NCBI GenBank assembly: GCA_964388745.1
Contig: CAYMBP010000008.1
Span: 1 to 52,750 of the forward strand
Length of the DNA stretch: 52,750 nucleotides
Origin: CAYMBP01 sp964388745
Lineage (GTDB): Bacteria > Babelota > Babeliae > Babelales > RVW-14
Reading direction: 5' to 3'
The notes under the pieces are model-generated. The model worked only from the letters and a program-made list of their open reading frames with translations, made no database searches and was not told where the DNA came from. The number at the start of each line of letters is the position of its first letter. Within the stretch, counting starts at the first letter, position 1. Shown here one piece after another: positions 33,960 through 41,445 of the stretch. A program made the translations under genes and the position numbers.

Positions 33960-34271
33960 TTACCTCATCGCAAAAAATCGTACTAAGGTTCGACCAATGA
34001 AGAATAACAGAAAGATTGCAAGAAAAGAAACAAGATTAATAACCGTAAAAAGAAAAAGCCCGTACAAACATATTCCTAAAAATAATAAGCGACCTACGTA
34101 AGAAAGCCAGTAGTGGACGCCTGGTCGAATGCGCTCAATTCGCACTTTTCCATTAGTTGTTTTGATTTTACGCTCAATCGTAAAAGAGGACATTCCCTGC
34201 TCATAAAGCTTACTATAGGCAATTCCTAGAATTATTGCGCTTATTCCCGTTGTTACAAGCGAATGTATCAT
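33960..34271 (-). CDS. Small membrane protein at the atpI/atpR position
   Basis: 103 residues from ATG 34271 (AAAGG about ten bases upstream; a TTG three codons earlier touches that site). Three hydrophobic helices: 'LVTTGISAIILGIAYSKLY', 'YWLSYVGRLLFLGICLYGLF' and 'VINLVSFLAIFLLFFIGRTLVRF', with a basic loop (ERKIKTTNGKVRIERIRPG) after the first. Topology, an Arg in helix 2 and placement directly before subunit a match AtpI (c-ring assembly) or AtpR of N-ATPase operons. Ends three bases before atpB starts. Which of the two cannot be decided by eye. Confidence 0.65.
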   Translation of the reverse strand: MIHSLVTTGISAIILGIAYSKLYEQGMSSFTIERKIKTTNGKVRIERIRPGVHYWLSYVGRLLFLGICLYGLFLFTVINLVSFLAIFLLFFIGRTLVRFFAMR

Positions 34272-34392
34272 GTATATCAACCTTTAATTATTTTTTAATA
34301 ACGCAATATCTATTTACCTTTCTAGGGTAATCCTAAACCTTTTTGCATGCAAGCTCAAAGGAATTTAATATTTTTTCCTTATACTGTTGATT

Positions 34393-34421
34393 TTTACACA
34401 TCACCACCTGTATCATAATGA
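34393..34421 (+). promoter_or_regulatory. Candidate promoter for the SRG-repeat protein
   Basis: TTTACA (34393-34398) and TAATGA (34416-34421) with a 17-base spacer, in the 205-bp region between the divergent ATP synthase block and the gene at 34477. An AAAGGAG site directly before that gene suggests strong expression. Confidence 0.4.
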
Positions 34422-34476
34422 CAGATAGGAATAAAAAGTGAAATAGTACTTATTAGAGGGTAAAAGGAGATATTAT

Positions 34477-35955
34477 ATGAAAATTTCTCACTTTAAAAAA
34501 ATGGTACAAGCATTAGCACTTCTTGCAACTCTTTGTATCATTTCAATGCAAGCTCGGCGAGGTGGGGTTAGTAGCCGTGCTGCATCACTCGTTTCTCAAG
34601 CTCAGGCACAAGTAGTTCCTGCAAATGCCCAGCAGCCTGTTGCCACAGATGTTACTGTTAAAACTTCTGTTCAACCAGTTACGGTTGGCAGACGTGGCGC
34701 ATCTCCAGTTGCAGCTCCAGTTATAAATCAGATTGCCACAAAAGTCACCCCAACAAACAAGCCCGTTACAGCTCGAGGGGTACAAGTTGTAAGTAGCGTT
34801 GTAAACCCTGTAGAAGACAAATCACAAGACCAAGCAGCGGCGCTTCAACAGCAAATGGCAAATCAAATTCAACAAGCCCAGGCAACAGCCCCAGCTACTA
34901 AAGCAGTTACTGGCAGAGGCGTTTCTAGCCGTGGAGTCCCAAAAGTACTTGGGGGTGCAAAAGCAAGTGATGTAACTACTGCCCAAAAATCCAATATTAC
35001 TAAAAGCATAACAGCTCCTATTCAAGATACCTCGCAAGCTCAAGCAGCAGCGCTTCAACAGCAAATGGCAAATCAAATTCAACAAGCCCAGGCAACAGTT
35101 CCTGTTGCTGCCAAAGTAGCTGTTGGCAGAGGCGCTTCTAGTCGCGGAACTACAAAAGTGCTTGGTAATACAATGCCAGGAAGCGTATCAACTGCTCAAA
35201 AGGTTGCAATAACCGCAACAACACCTACTGATACCGCACAAAATCAAGCCATAGCGTTACAACAGCAAATGGCAAATCAAATTAAATCCACAGGTAGAGG
35301 CTCATCTAGCCGAGGTATGCCAACACCTACTCAAACTGTTGTTGTAAGTCAACCAACACCTGAAAACGTCATCGTTGAAACGCCAAGAGTTACCGTTGAA
35401 ACTATTGTTCCAAAACCAACTGCAACCCCTTCTCGTCCTGGAAGCAGAGGCCTTCCGCAACCTACCTCAAAAATAACAGCGCAGCAAGCTCTTCAACAAG
35501 AATCCCAAAAGTTTACTATTGATTTAAATCAGGTAAATCCAATCTTTAAGAAAACAACAGCAACAATTGCCGCTGCCATTAATGGAATTCAGAAAAAAAC
35601 AAAGCATAATAAATTCGGTCATTTTATTACCCAAGAAGGTAAAGGCTTAGGGTCAAGGGCAAAAGAGTATCTTAATAAGCATAAAGGAACACTTGTAAGC
35701 TTAAAACAAGGAAAATCAATTGGAAATGCCCCCCCAGAAGTTAAAAAAGAATATGAAAAAATTCTTAAATATATTGATGTTGCTGATCTCGTTAAAGCAA
35801 CTGGAGAGCCATTTCCAGACGCATCAGTCAAACAACTTTACCTAAACGACCCTTCAGCATCAGCGGTTGCAACTGCTGCAACAGGTATGAAATTCACCGG
35901 TGCAACAGCTATGCAAGCAGCTCAAGGTGGTTCAAGAAGCAAGGCAAGACGATAA
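34477..35955 (+). CDS. Secreted repetitive Ala/Gln/Thr-rich protein with GRG-SSRG motifs
   Basis: 492 residues; AAAGGAG precedes ATG 34477. Signal peptide about 1-26 (ALALLATLCIISMQA). Residues 27-330 are low in complexity and built of about 70-residue repeats: 'AAALQQQMANQIQQAQAT', then a 'GRGVSSRGVPKVLG' or 'GRGASSRGTTKVLG' block, with a third shorter copy ending 'GRGSSSRGMPTP'; more Arg-Gly pairs occur at both ends. A compact C-terminal domain (about 340-470: 'FKKTTATIAAAINGIQKK', 'FGHFITQEGKGLGSRAKEYL') follows, then 'GSRSKARR'. Family not recognised. The repeats suggest a flexible, possibly surface-exposed protein or one that binds nucleic acid or polyanions through its Arg-Gly motifs (inference). 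Confidence 0.8.
   Translation: MKISHFKKMVQALALLATLCIISMQARRGGVSSRAASLVSQAQAQVVPANAQQPVATDVTVKTSVQPVTVGRRGASPVAAPVINQIATKVTPTNKPVTARGVQVVSSVVNPVEDKSQDQAAALQQQMANQIQQAQATAPATKAVTGRGVSSRGVPKVLGGAKASDVTTAQKSNITKSITAPIQDTSQAQAAALQQQMANQIQQAQATVPVAAKVAVGRGASSRGTTKVLGNTMPGSVSTAQKVAITATTPTDTAQNQAIALQQQMANQIKSTGRGSSSRGMPTPTQTVVVSQPTPENVIVETPRVTVETIVPKPTATPSRPGSRGLPQPTSKITAQQALQQESQKFTIDLNQVNPIFKKTTATIAAAINGIQKKTKHNKFGHFITQEGKGLGSRAKEYLNKHKGTLVSLKQGKSIGNAPPEVKKEYEKILKYIDVADLVKATGEPFPDASVKQLYLNDPSASAVATAATGMKFTGATAMQAAQGGSRSKARR
34831..35098 (+). repeat. 210-bp period internal direct repeat in the SRG protein gene
   Basis: 34831-34888 and 35041-35098 are identical over 58 bases except one, encoding QAAALQQQMANQIQQAQAT. 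A third, partial copy lies around 35246-35283. The near-identity at silent positions points to recent duplication or ongoing homogenisation. Confidence 0.85.
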
Positions 35956-35973
35956 GTCATTATTAAAAAGCTT

Positions 35974-36008
35974 GGGCGTACGCTCATATGAACGTACGCC
36001 CTTTTTTT
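35974..36008 (+). terminator. Strong intrinsic terminator
   Basis: GGGCGTACG (35974-35982) pairs with CGTACGCCC (35993-36001) around a 10-base loop, followed by seven T's (36002-36008). It ends the SRG-repeat gene. On the minus strand the stem is followed by AAGC and five T's, so it may also stop transcripts coming from ppsA. Confidence 0.92.
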
Positions 36009-36060
36009 ATGAATGAAAACAATGTATTTTTTACTTGTTGATCAGTTGCATTTACCGTTC

Positions 36061-36275
36061 AGTATTCTGCCTGGGGACAATTCATCTATGTAGCCTCAAG
36101 CTTTGACATGGTCGGCTCTTTAGAACGAACAGCCTTCAATCGCCTGAGTTATGAACCGGTGGAGTGAGTAATGCATCCTATCACTACACTCCAGAATAAC
36201 CTTGTTGTACTGAAAATGGTAGTCACGACCAATCTCTGCGCAGGCGGATGTCCCAAGAAGCCTGATCCTATGCCT
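36061..36275. ncRNA. Candidate structured non-coding RNA, unassigned
   Basis: A non-coding block of about 215 bases between the terminator at 36008 and the ppsA stop. Its G+C is about 47 %, clearly above the AT-rich surroundings, as is typical for structural RNAs in such genomes. Nested pairing is visible: TGGGGACA (36072-36079) with TGTCCCA (36249-36255, one bulge), TGGTCG (36109-36114) with CGACCA (36226-36231), and a hairpin TGGAGTG (36160-36166)/CACTCCA (36187-36193). No tmRNA, SRP, RNase P or tRNA consensus was found on either strand. A 6S-like RNA is possible but not shown. Confidence 0.45.
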
Positions 36276-36278
36276 TCT

Positions 36279-38666
36279 TTATGAGCTTAAACTAAGCATA
36301 TTAATCAAAGCATCAGGGACAAGTGAAATAGAGTCAATACCCCATGATTCAAGCTTAGCAAGCAAGTCAGGATAATCTGACGGAGCTTGACCGCAAATGC
36401 CAATTTTTTTACCGGCTACATGTGCCTTATTAATTGCCATTTCAAGCATAGCAAGAACAGCCTCATTTCGTTCATCAAAAAGCGATGCTACTAATTCTGA
36501 ATCACGATCTAAACCTAATATTGTTTGGGTCAAATCATTTGAACCAATTGAAAAACCATCAAAGTATTGAGCAAATTGCTCAAGCAAAATAATATTGCTT
36601 GGTAGCTCACACATCATGTACAATTTAAGTTTTTGATTTCCTCTCGTTAGGCCATAACCCTTCATAACCTCAATAACAGATTCTGCTTCAGCAACAGTTC
36701 TAATAAATGGAAGCATAATAATAACATTTTCAAATCCCATTTCTTCTCTAAGTTTTTTCATTGCTTTACATTCAAGCTCAAATGCTGCCTTATAACGACT
36801 ATGAATGTAACGTGAAGCGCCACGAAAACCAAGCATAGGATTTTCTTCAACAGGCTCAAAAAATGTCCCTCCAATAAGCTTGCGATATTCGTTACTTTTA
36901 AAGTCAGAAAGTCGAACAATAACTGGCTTAGGATCAAAAGCTGCAGCAATTGCCCCTACTTCTTCAGCAAGCTTGTTGACAAAATACTGCTGCTTATCGT
37001 CATAAGAAGAAGTGAGTTGCTCTATACTTGCACGCTCCTTTCCATCAGTAACCTCTTCAGGCTTAAGTAGTGCCATAGGGTGAATTTGTATGCTTGTGTT
37101 AATAATAAATTCAAGACGAGCCAATCCCACTCCCTCACTTGGAATATTAGCAAGATGAAAGACCTCATCTGGATGGCCAACATTCATCATGAGATGATGA
37201 GAACGTGCTTGATCAATATTAAGAGGAATTCGTTTTTTCAAAAAAGGAATCCGGCCCTTGAAGACTTTTCCTATGCCTCCACTACTGCAATCAAGCGTTA
37301 CCTCATCTCCTGTTTTAATTACTTCAGTACCATTATGAGTTCCAACAATAGAAGTAATGCCAAGCTCTCGACTAACAATTGCAGCATGACAAGTACGCCC
37401 ACCTCTATTCGTAACAATCCCAGCAGCGATTTTCATAATCGGCTCCCAATCAGGGTCAGTCATATCAGCAACTAAAATGTCTCCAGACTGAACCTGATGC
37501 ATTTCATCATGATGAGTAACAACGCGCGCCTTACCAGAAACAATTTTTTTCCCAACACTTTGTCCCTGAGTAAGAAGTGGATGATCTTGTCTATTGTAGC
37601 TATCAAGCAAGAAGCGCTGTGCATATGGTTGATTTTGTTTTTGACTATGAACAGTTTCTGGTCGAGCTTGGACAATAAAAAGCTCTCCTGACTCTCCATC
37701 CTTAGCCCACTCAATATCCATCGGGGTCCATACTCCACGTTGCTCTGTGTAATGTTTTTCAATAGTCAGTGCTTGCTGAGCGAGCAAAAGTATCTCTTGA
37801 TTTGAAAGTGAAAACTTATGCCGCTCATTTTCTTCAACATCAGTCATAACAGTACGCATACCTTGCGTAGAACTCAAAATCATTTTTGATTCTTTACTCC
37901 CTACTCTTTTTTTAAGGATAGGTTTATATCCTTGTTCAAGTCTTTTTTTATGAACGTAACACTCATCAGGATTGACAGTCCCCTGAACAATTGGTTCACC
38001 AAGACCGTATGATGAAGTAATATAGACCACATCTGAAAAACCACTTTCCGTATCAAGAGTAAAAATCACACCAGAAGTTGCCAAGTCTGAGCGAATCATT
38101 TGCTGCACCCCAACAGAGAGAGCAACATCCATGTGATCAAATCCCTGATCTTCGCGATAAGATAATGCCCGATCAGTAAAAAGTGACGCAAAAGCATGAG
38201 GAACAAGTTCAATAAGGGCTTCAATACCTTGAACATGCAGATAAGTCTCTTGCTGGCCAGCAAAAGAGGCTGTCGGCAAATCTTCAGCTGTTGCAGAAGA
38301 ACGTATCGCGACGCTTACATTTTTCCCGCACGATACTTCAAGCTCTGAATATGCTTGTTGAATATCTGTAATAAGTACTTTATCTAAGGGTGCATTTTTG
38401 ATCAGGTTTCTAATCTCTTGACCTGCATGTTGAAGGCTCGGTAAGTCTTTTTTATCTATTGTTGAAATATGATGCTCAATTTTTTGAATTAAATTATTAT
38501 GAGAAAGGTGATGTCGATATGCATCTGCAGTAATAGCAAAACCTGTGGGAATTCTCAATCCAAGGGGCTTGAGGTGATTAATCATTTCTCCAAGTGATGC
38601 ATTTTTTCCACCAACCAATGAGACATCTTTATTGCCTACCTCTTCGAAAAGCATGATAAATTTCAT
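36279..38666 (-). CDS. ppsA: Phosphoenolpyruvate synthase
   Basis: 795 residues, the normal PpsA length; AAAGGACA before ATG 38666. N-terminal ATP-grasp domain 'LVGGKNASLGEMI', 'SVAIRSSATAEDLPTASFAGQQET' and 'DIEWAKDGESGELFIVQARPET'; swivelling phosphohistidine domain 'GGRTCHAAIVSRELG' with catalytic His427; TIM-barrel PEP domain 'ENPMLGFRGASRY', 'MCELPSNIILL', 'GSNDLTQTILGLDRDS' and 'KIGICGQAPSDYP' with the catalytic Cys. It makes PEP from pyruvate and ATP (giving AMP and Pi), feeding gluconeogenesis; in an energy parasite it may also run toward pyruvate. Pyruvate phosphate dikinase is longer (about 880) and less similar. Divergent from the following gene. Confidence 0.93.
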   Translation of the reverse strand: MKFIMLFEEVGNKDVSLVGGKNASLGEMINHLKPLGLRIPTGFAITADAYRHHLSHNNLIQKIEHHISTIDKKDLPSLQHAGQEIRNLIKNAPLDKVLITDIQQAYSELEVSCGKNVSVAIRSSATAEDLPTASFAGQQETYLHVQGIEALIELVPHAFASLFTDRALSYREDQGFDHMDVALSVGVQQMIRSDLATSGVIFTLDTESGFSDVVYITSSYGLGEPIVQGTVNPDECYVHKKRLEQGYKPILKKRVGSKESKMILSSTQGMRTVMTDVEENERHKFSLSNQEILLLAQQALTIEKHYTEQRGVWTPMDIEWAKDGESGELFIVQARPETVHSQKQNQPYAQRFLLDSYNRQDHPLLTQGQSVGKKIVSGKARVVTHHDEMHQVQSGDILVADMTDPDWEPIMKIAAGIVTNRGGRTCHAAIVSRELGITSIVGTHNGTEVIKTGDEVTLDCSSGGIGKVFKGRIPFLKKRIPLNIDQARSHHLMMNVGHPDEVFHLANIPSEGVGLARLEFIINTSIQIHPMALLKPEEVTDGKERASIEQLTSSYDDKQQYFVNKLAEEVGAIAAAFDPKPVIVRLSDFKSNEYRKLIGGTFFEPVEENPMLGFRGASRYIHSRYKAAFELECKAMKKLREEMGFENVIIMLPFIRTVAEAESVIEVMKGYGLTRGNQKLKLYMMCELPSNIILLEQFAQYFDGFSIGSNDLTQTILGLDRDSELVASLFDERNEAVLAMLEMAINKAHVAGKKIGICGQAPSDYPDLLAKLESWGIDSISLVPDALINMLSLSS

Positions 38667-38737
38667 ACACTGTCCTTTATGTATAACGGTTATGTGTGAA
38701 AGAATACGTTAACTTTTGAAATCAGAAAAGGGAAGTA

Positions 38738-39850
38738 ATGTATTATGCTGAAAATCGCCATGTACTCTTTATTGTTTATGATGGCATAAAAAACTCTGTT
38801 TTTACAAGTCAAGTACTTACTCCACTTCTCGATCAACTTAACAATGAGCAAAATCTTGAAATTACGCTATTATCTTTTGAACAAGCCCCTCTTGATATGC
38901 AAGAAGTTATAAAAAAAATTCCAGCTCATAATCGATTGCATTTCGTTTTATGTAAAAAACGACGCTACTGGGGCAGGTTAAGTCTGCTATCACCCATTTA
39001 CCAATGCTTTCGCTTACTTGAATCTATCCCCTGTCATGAAATAATCGCACGAGGACCTCTTGCTGGATACATCGCCTACAAAGCTTTTACTTGGTTACAT
39101 AAAAAGCATAGCGCCAAAGGTAGGCTCGCCTGCCAATCGATTCGCGTTCAGGCTCGAGGACTATGTGCCGCTGAAAATCGATATGCCTACACAAAAAAGA
39201 AAAAAAAGGGGTTACTCTCATGGCTTATTATGCAATATATTTCTCGCTCTTTGCATGCTCTTGAACAATATATCTTTGGACTTAAAAAAAATAAAAAGTA
39301 TACATTTGATTATTCCGTAGAAAGCGTTAGTCCTGCTTTATCTGCTTACTTAATTAATGAATTTAAAGTCTATCCTGCTCATGTCTCTTTAGCTCATGCA
39401 GATATTCCCGTTCCTTTTGACAAAGAACTCGTAACTGAGTGGCGTAAAAAAACACGATCATTACTCAAGATTCCGAAAAAGGCATTGGTTTATTGCTATA
39501 ATGGCTCATTTAAACCATGGCAATGTGCTGAAGAAACAATTGTATACTTTGCAGAGCAATCAAAAAAAGAACCACTCGCATTTCTACTTATTTTATCTCC
39601 AGATAAAAATGATTTCATTGCAGCTCTTCGCGATCTTAATATTGAACAAAGCCGTTACATTGTATGCTCGGTTAATCAAGAAGAGCTTTATCAATATTTA
39701 GCAGCAGCAGATATTGGAATCCTCTTTAGAGATAAAGATATTATTAATTGGGTTGCCCGACCAACTAAAATTCTTGAATACGAAGCAGTTGGTTTAACAG
39801 TGCTACACAACAACACTGTTGCCTGGTTAACAAAAAATAAAGAAAAATAA
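38738..39850 (+). CDS. Glycosyltransferase-like protein (GT-B fold)
   Basis: 370 residues. The N-terminal half is a Rossmann-like domain ('HVLFIVYDGIKNSVFTSQVLTPLLDQL', 'EITLLSFEQAP') and the C-terminal half resembles GT4: 'ALVYCYNGSFKPWQCAEETI' (usually Y.G....K), 'FLLILSPDKNDFIAAL', 'YQYLAAADIGILFRDKD' and 'ARPTKILEYEAVGLTVL' (GT4: xxPxKxxEYLAxGxPV). The conserved P-x-K-x-x-E-Y element supports sugar-nucleotide binding. It probably works on an envelope polysaccharide. Divergent from ppsA; the substrate is unknown. Confidence 0.65.
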   Translation: MYYAENRHVLFIVYDGIKNSVFTSQVLTPLLDQLNNEQNLEITLLSFEQAPLDMQEVIKKIPAHNRLHFVLCKKRRYWGRLSLLSPIYQCFRLLESIPCHEIIARGPLAGYIAYKAFTWLHKKHSAKGRLACQSIRVQARGLCAAENRYAYTKKKKKGLLSWLIMQYISRSLHALEQYIFGLKKNKKYTFDYSVESVSPALSAYLINEFKVYPAHVSLAHADIPVPFDKELVTEWRKKTRSLLKIPKKALVYCYNGSFKPWQCAEETIVYFAEQSKKEPLAFLLILSPDKNDFIAALRDLNIEQSRYIVCSVNQEELYQYLAAADIGILFRDKDIINWVARPTKILEYEAVGLTVLHNNTVAWLTKNKEK

Positions 39851-39876
39851 CCAGAAGCATAAATCTTACATAACAA

Positions 39877-40707
39877 TTAAGAATTAATCTTTACCCAGAA
39901 TTCAAAAAAATCATTAAATGTAAGTTGCTGAGCTCGCAACTTCAGTCTCTTCTCTGGTATGAAGCTCAAATCATAGTGCGTGGTTCGCAAATTATTTTTA
40001 AGCGTTTGCCGAGGGGCTTTGAAGCATGCAGCTGCAAACTTCCAAAACAACTCTTCATTTGGAATTACTTGAGGATTAAGCTTAGGCTTAAAATGAAGAA
40101 GCCTAGAAAAGACCTTGGGAGGAGGAGAGAAAGCTCCTGGTTCAATTTTTTCTAGCTTCGTCCAAGTAAAATGATGCTGTAAAAAAAGAGTGGTAGCAGA
40201 ATAACCACGACCATGTGTAGCCGTAATTTTTTGAGCAACCTCTTCTTGAATCATGATAACTCCCTCCTGAAAAAGGTGCTTATAATCTTTAAGCTTAAAG
40301 ATTATAGGAAAGGTTATCTGATACGGTAAATTTGCTAACAAAATAAGAGGTTGTTCCTGTTCAAAAAAATCAAAATTAAATGATAAAACATTGTCATGAA
40401 TAATATTTAAACGAGTATCAGCAACATGATTGCGAACAAAAGTCACCCAATCAGCATCAAGCTCTATGCAGTGGAGCCTTTTACATTTTGTCTGCTCAAG
40501 AATTGATCGAGTTAAAAAACCATCACCACAGCCAATTTCTAAAACTGTCTGCTCTTTAGCAATAATGACCTTGTTAATCATATGATCAACAACTGATTGT
40601 TTACGCAAAAAATGTTGCCCAAGCTGCTTTTTTTTAGCTGGCAGAGAAAATTCTTTTTTATTTTGACTACGAGGACGTTTTTGATGGGATTTTATTTGTT
40701 TTTTCAT
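39877..40707 (-). CDS. rsmA: 16S rRNA dimethyladenosine transferase
   Basis: 276 residues. 'KKKQLGQHFLRKQSVVDHMI' is the KsgA N-terminal signature; the SAM site is 'VLEIGCGDGFLTRSIL', followed by 'LHCIELDADW' and the catalytic 'LANLPYQITFPI' (NLPY motif). 'FSPPPKVFSRLLHFKP' is the usual C-terminal segment. It dimethylates two adjacent adenines in the 3' hairpin of 16S rRNA during 30S assembly. A basic N-terminal extension (KKQIKSHQKRPRSQNKK) is somewhat longer than usual. Convergent with the glycosyltransferase gene, 26 bases apart. Confidence 0.94.
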   Translation of the reverse strand: MKKQIKSHQKRPRSQNKKEFSLPAKKKQLGQHFLRKQSVVDHMINKVIIAKEQTVLEIGCGDGFLTRSILEQTKCKRLHCIELDADWVTFVRNHVADTRLNIIHDNVLSFNFDFFEQEQPLILLANLPYQITFPIIFKLKDYKHLFQEGVIMIQEEVAQKITATHGRGYSATTLFLQHHFTWTKLEKIEPGAFSPPPKVFSRLLHFKPKLNPQVIPNEELFWKFAAACFKAPRQTLKNNLRTTHYDLSFIPEKRLKLRAQQLTFNDFFEFWVKINS

Positions 40708-40788
40708 AATATGAGGATAGCGGAAAAAAGAGTTTGGAGGAAGAAAAATTGTTGCTAGAGGCTTTAATTAAAAACTAATGTTTTCATA

Positions 40789-40817
40789 TTGAAACTTTTT
40801 TCAAAGTATGATAAGAT
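40789..40817 (+). promoter_or_regulatory. Promoter of the tmRNA gene
   Basis: TTGAAA (40789-40794), 17-base spacer, TAAGAT (40812-40817): close to the sigma-70 consensus with ideal spacing. It would give a precursor leader of about 50 bases ahead of the mature tmRNA 5' end. Confidence 0.7.
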
Positions 40818-40875
40818 ATATTTGTATCTGTATCATACTCCCTGCTAAACAAACTTAAAAAAGTTATCAAAATAC

Positions 40876-41266
40876 GGGGGCGTAACGGCTTCGACGTGAG
40901 ATCAGGTACATTAAGAGCATGTCGAGTTTTGTTTGTGAGCTCGTAAAAAAACATTCGCACAAATAAGTGCAAACTCTTATATGGCTACCCAAGATGGTAG
41001 CGTAGCTTTTGCGGCTGCCTAACCTAGTTAGGGTCTAAAAGCTCTTGATCTGGCGGCCTGTCTATCGGACCCCTGATCTCGTATTACCCAATGATAGAAT
41101 TCTTAAGCTAAGATTTTTTGGTTGAGTAGGCTTAAGAATATTACTAAACCGACTTGTCAGCAGTCTGGTTCCTGAAGAGGCTGATTCGTATTATCAGGGA
41201 CTAAACATGTAGCGCTTATTGTATTCGTTTTTGCGGACATGGGTTCGACTCCCATCGCCTCCACCA
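40876..41266 (+). ncRNA. ssrA: Transfer-messenger RNA (tmRNA)
   Basis: 391 bases, one piece. The 5' end GGGGGCG pairs with CGCCTCC (41256-41262) to form the acceptor stem, followed by A and an encoded CCA (41264-41266). The T arm GGGTTCGACTCCC and the D-like start GGCTTCGACG are diagnostic. The reading frame for the tag starts at GCA 40969 and ends at TAA 41020-41022, encoding ANSYMATQDGSVAFAAA (17 residues), with the hydrophobic Ala-rich end that directs tagged proteins to proteases. It rescues stalled ribosomes with SmpB, whose gene is not in the window. Pseudoknot-like repeats lie between 41023 and 41220. Confidence 0.96.
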
Positions 41267-41269
41267 AGT

Positions 41270-41306
41270 AATATACGCCCTGTGATTAAATCACAGGGCG
41301 TATATT
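41270..41306 (+). terminator. Terminator hairpin after tmRNA
   Basis: AATATACGCCCTGTGATT (41270-41287) and its exact reverse complement (41289-41306) make an 18-bp perfect inverted repeat directly after the tmRNA 3' end. The tail is only moderately T-rich. It may also help 3' processing. Confidence 0.8.
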
Positions 41307-41445
41307 ATTAAGTTTGGACTTGCATAAGCAAGTTGATATCTTCTCTCGTTTTATAATTCCCTTAAAAGCTTATGTGAGCTCATTCTTAAAAGGTGCTTCT
41401 CTTTACTCTCAGTTTATTCAAAATGATAGTCAAAAGAGGCAGTAC

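Noticed and set aside
36061..36275. Idea that the structured block is a small insertion element (MITE)
   Set aside because: The paired ends are not terminal inverted repeats of useful length, and no target-site duplication is seen.
40784..40972. Minus-strand ORF over the tmRNA 5' half
   Set aside because: It overlaps the tmRNA promoter and structural RNA; no independent support.
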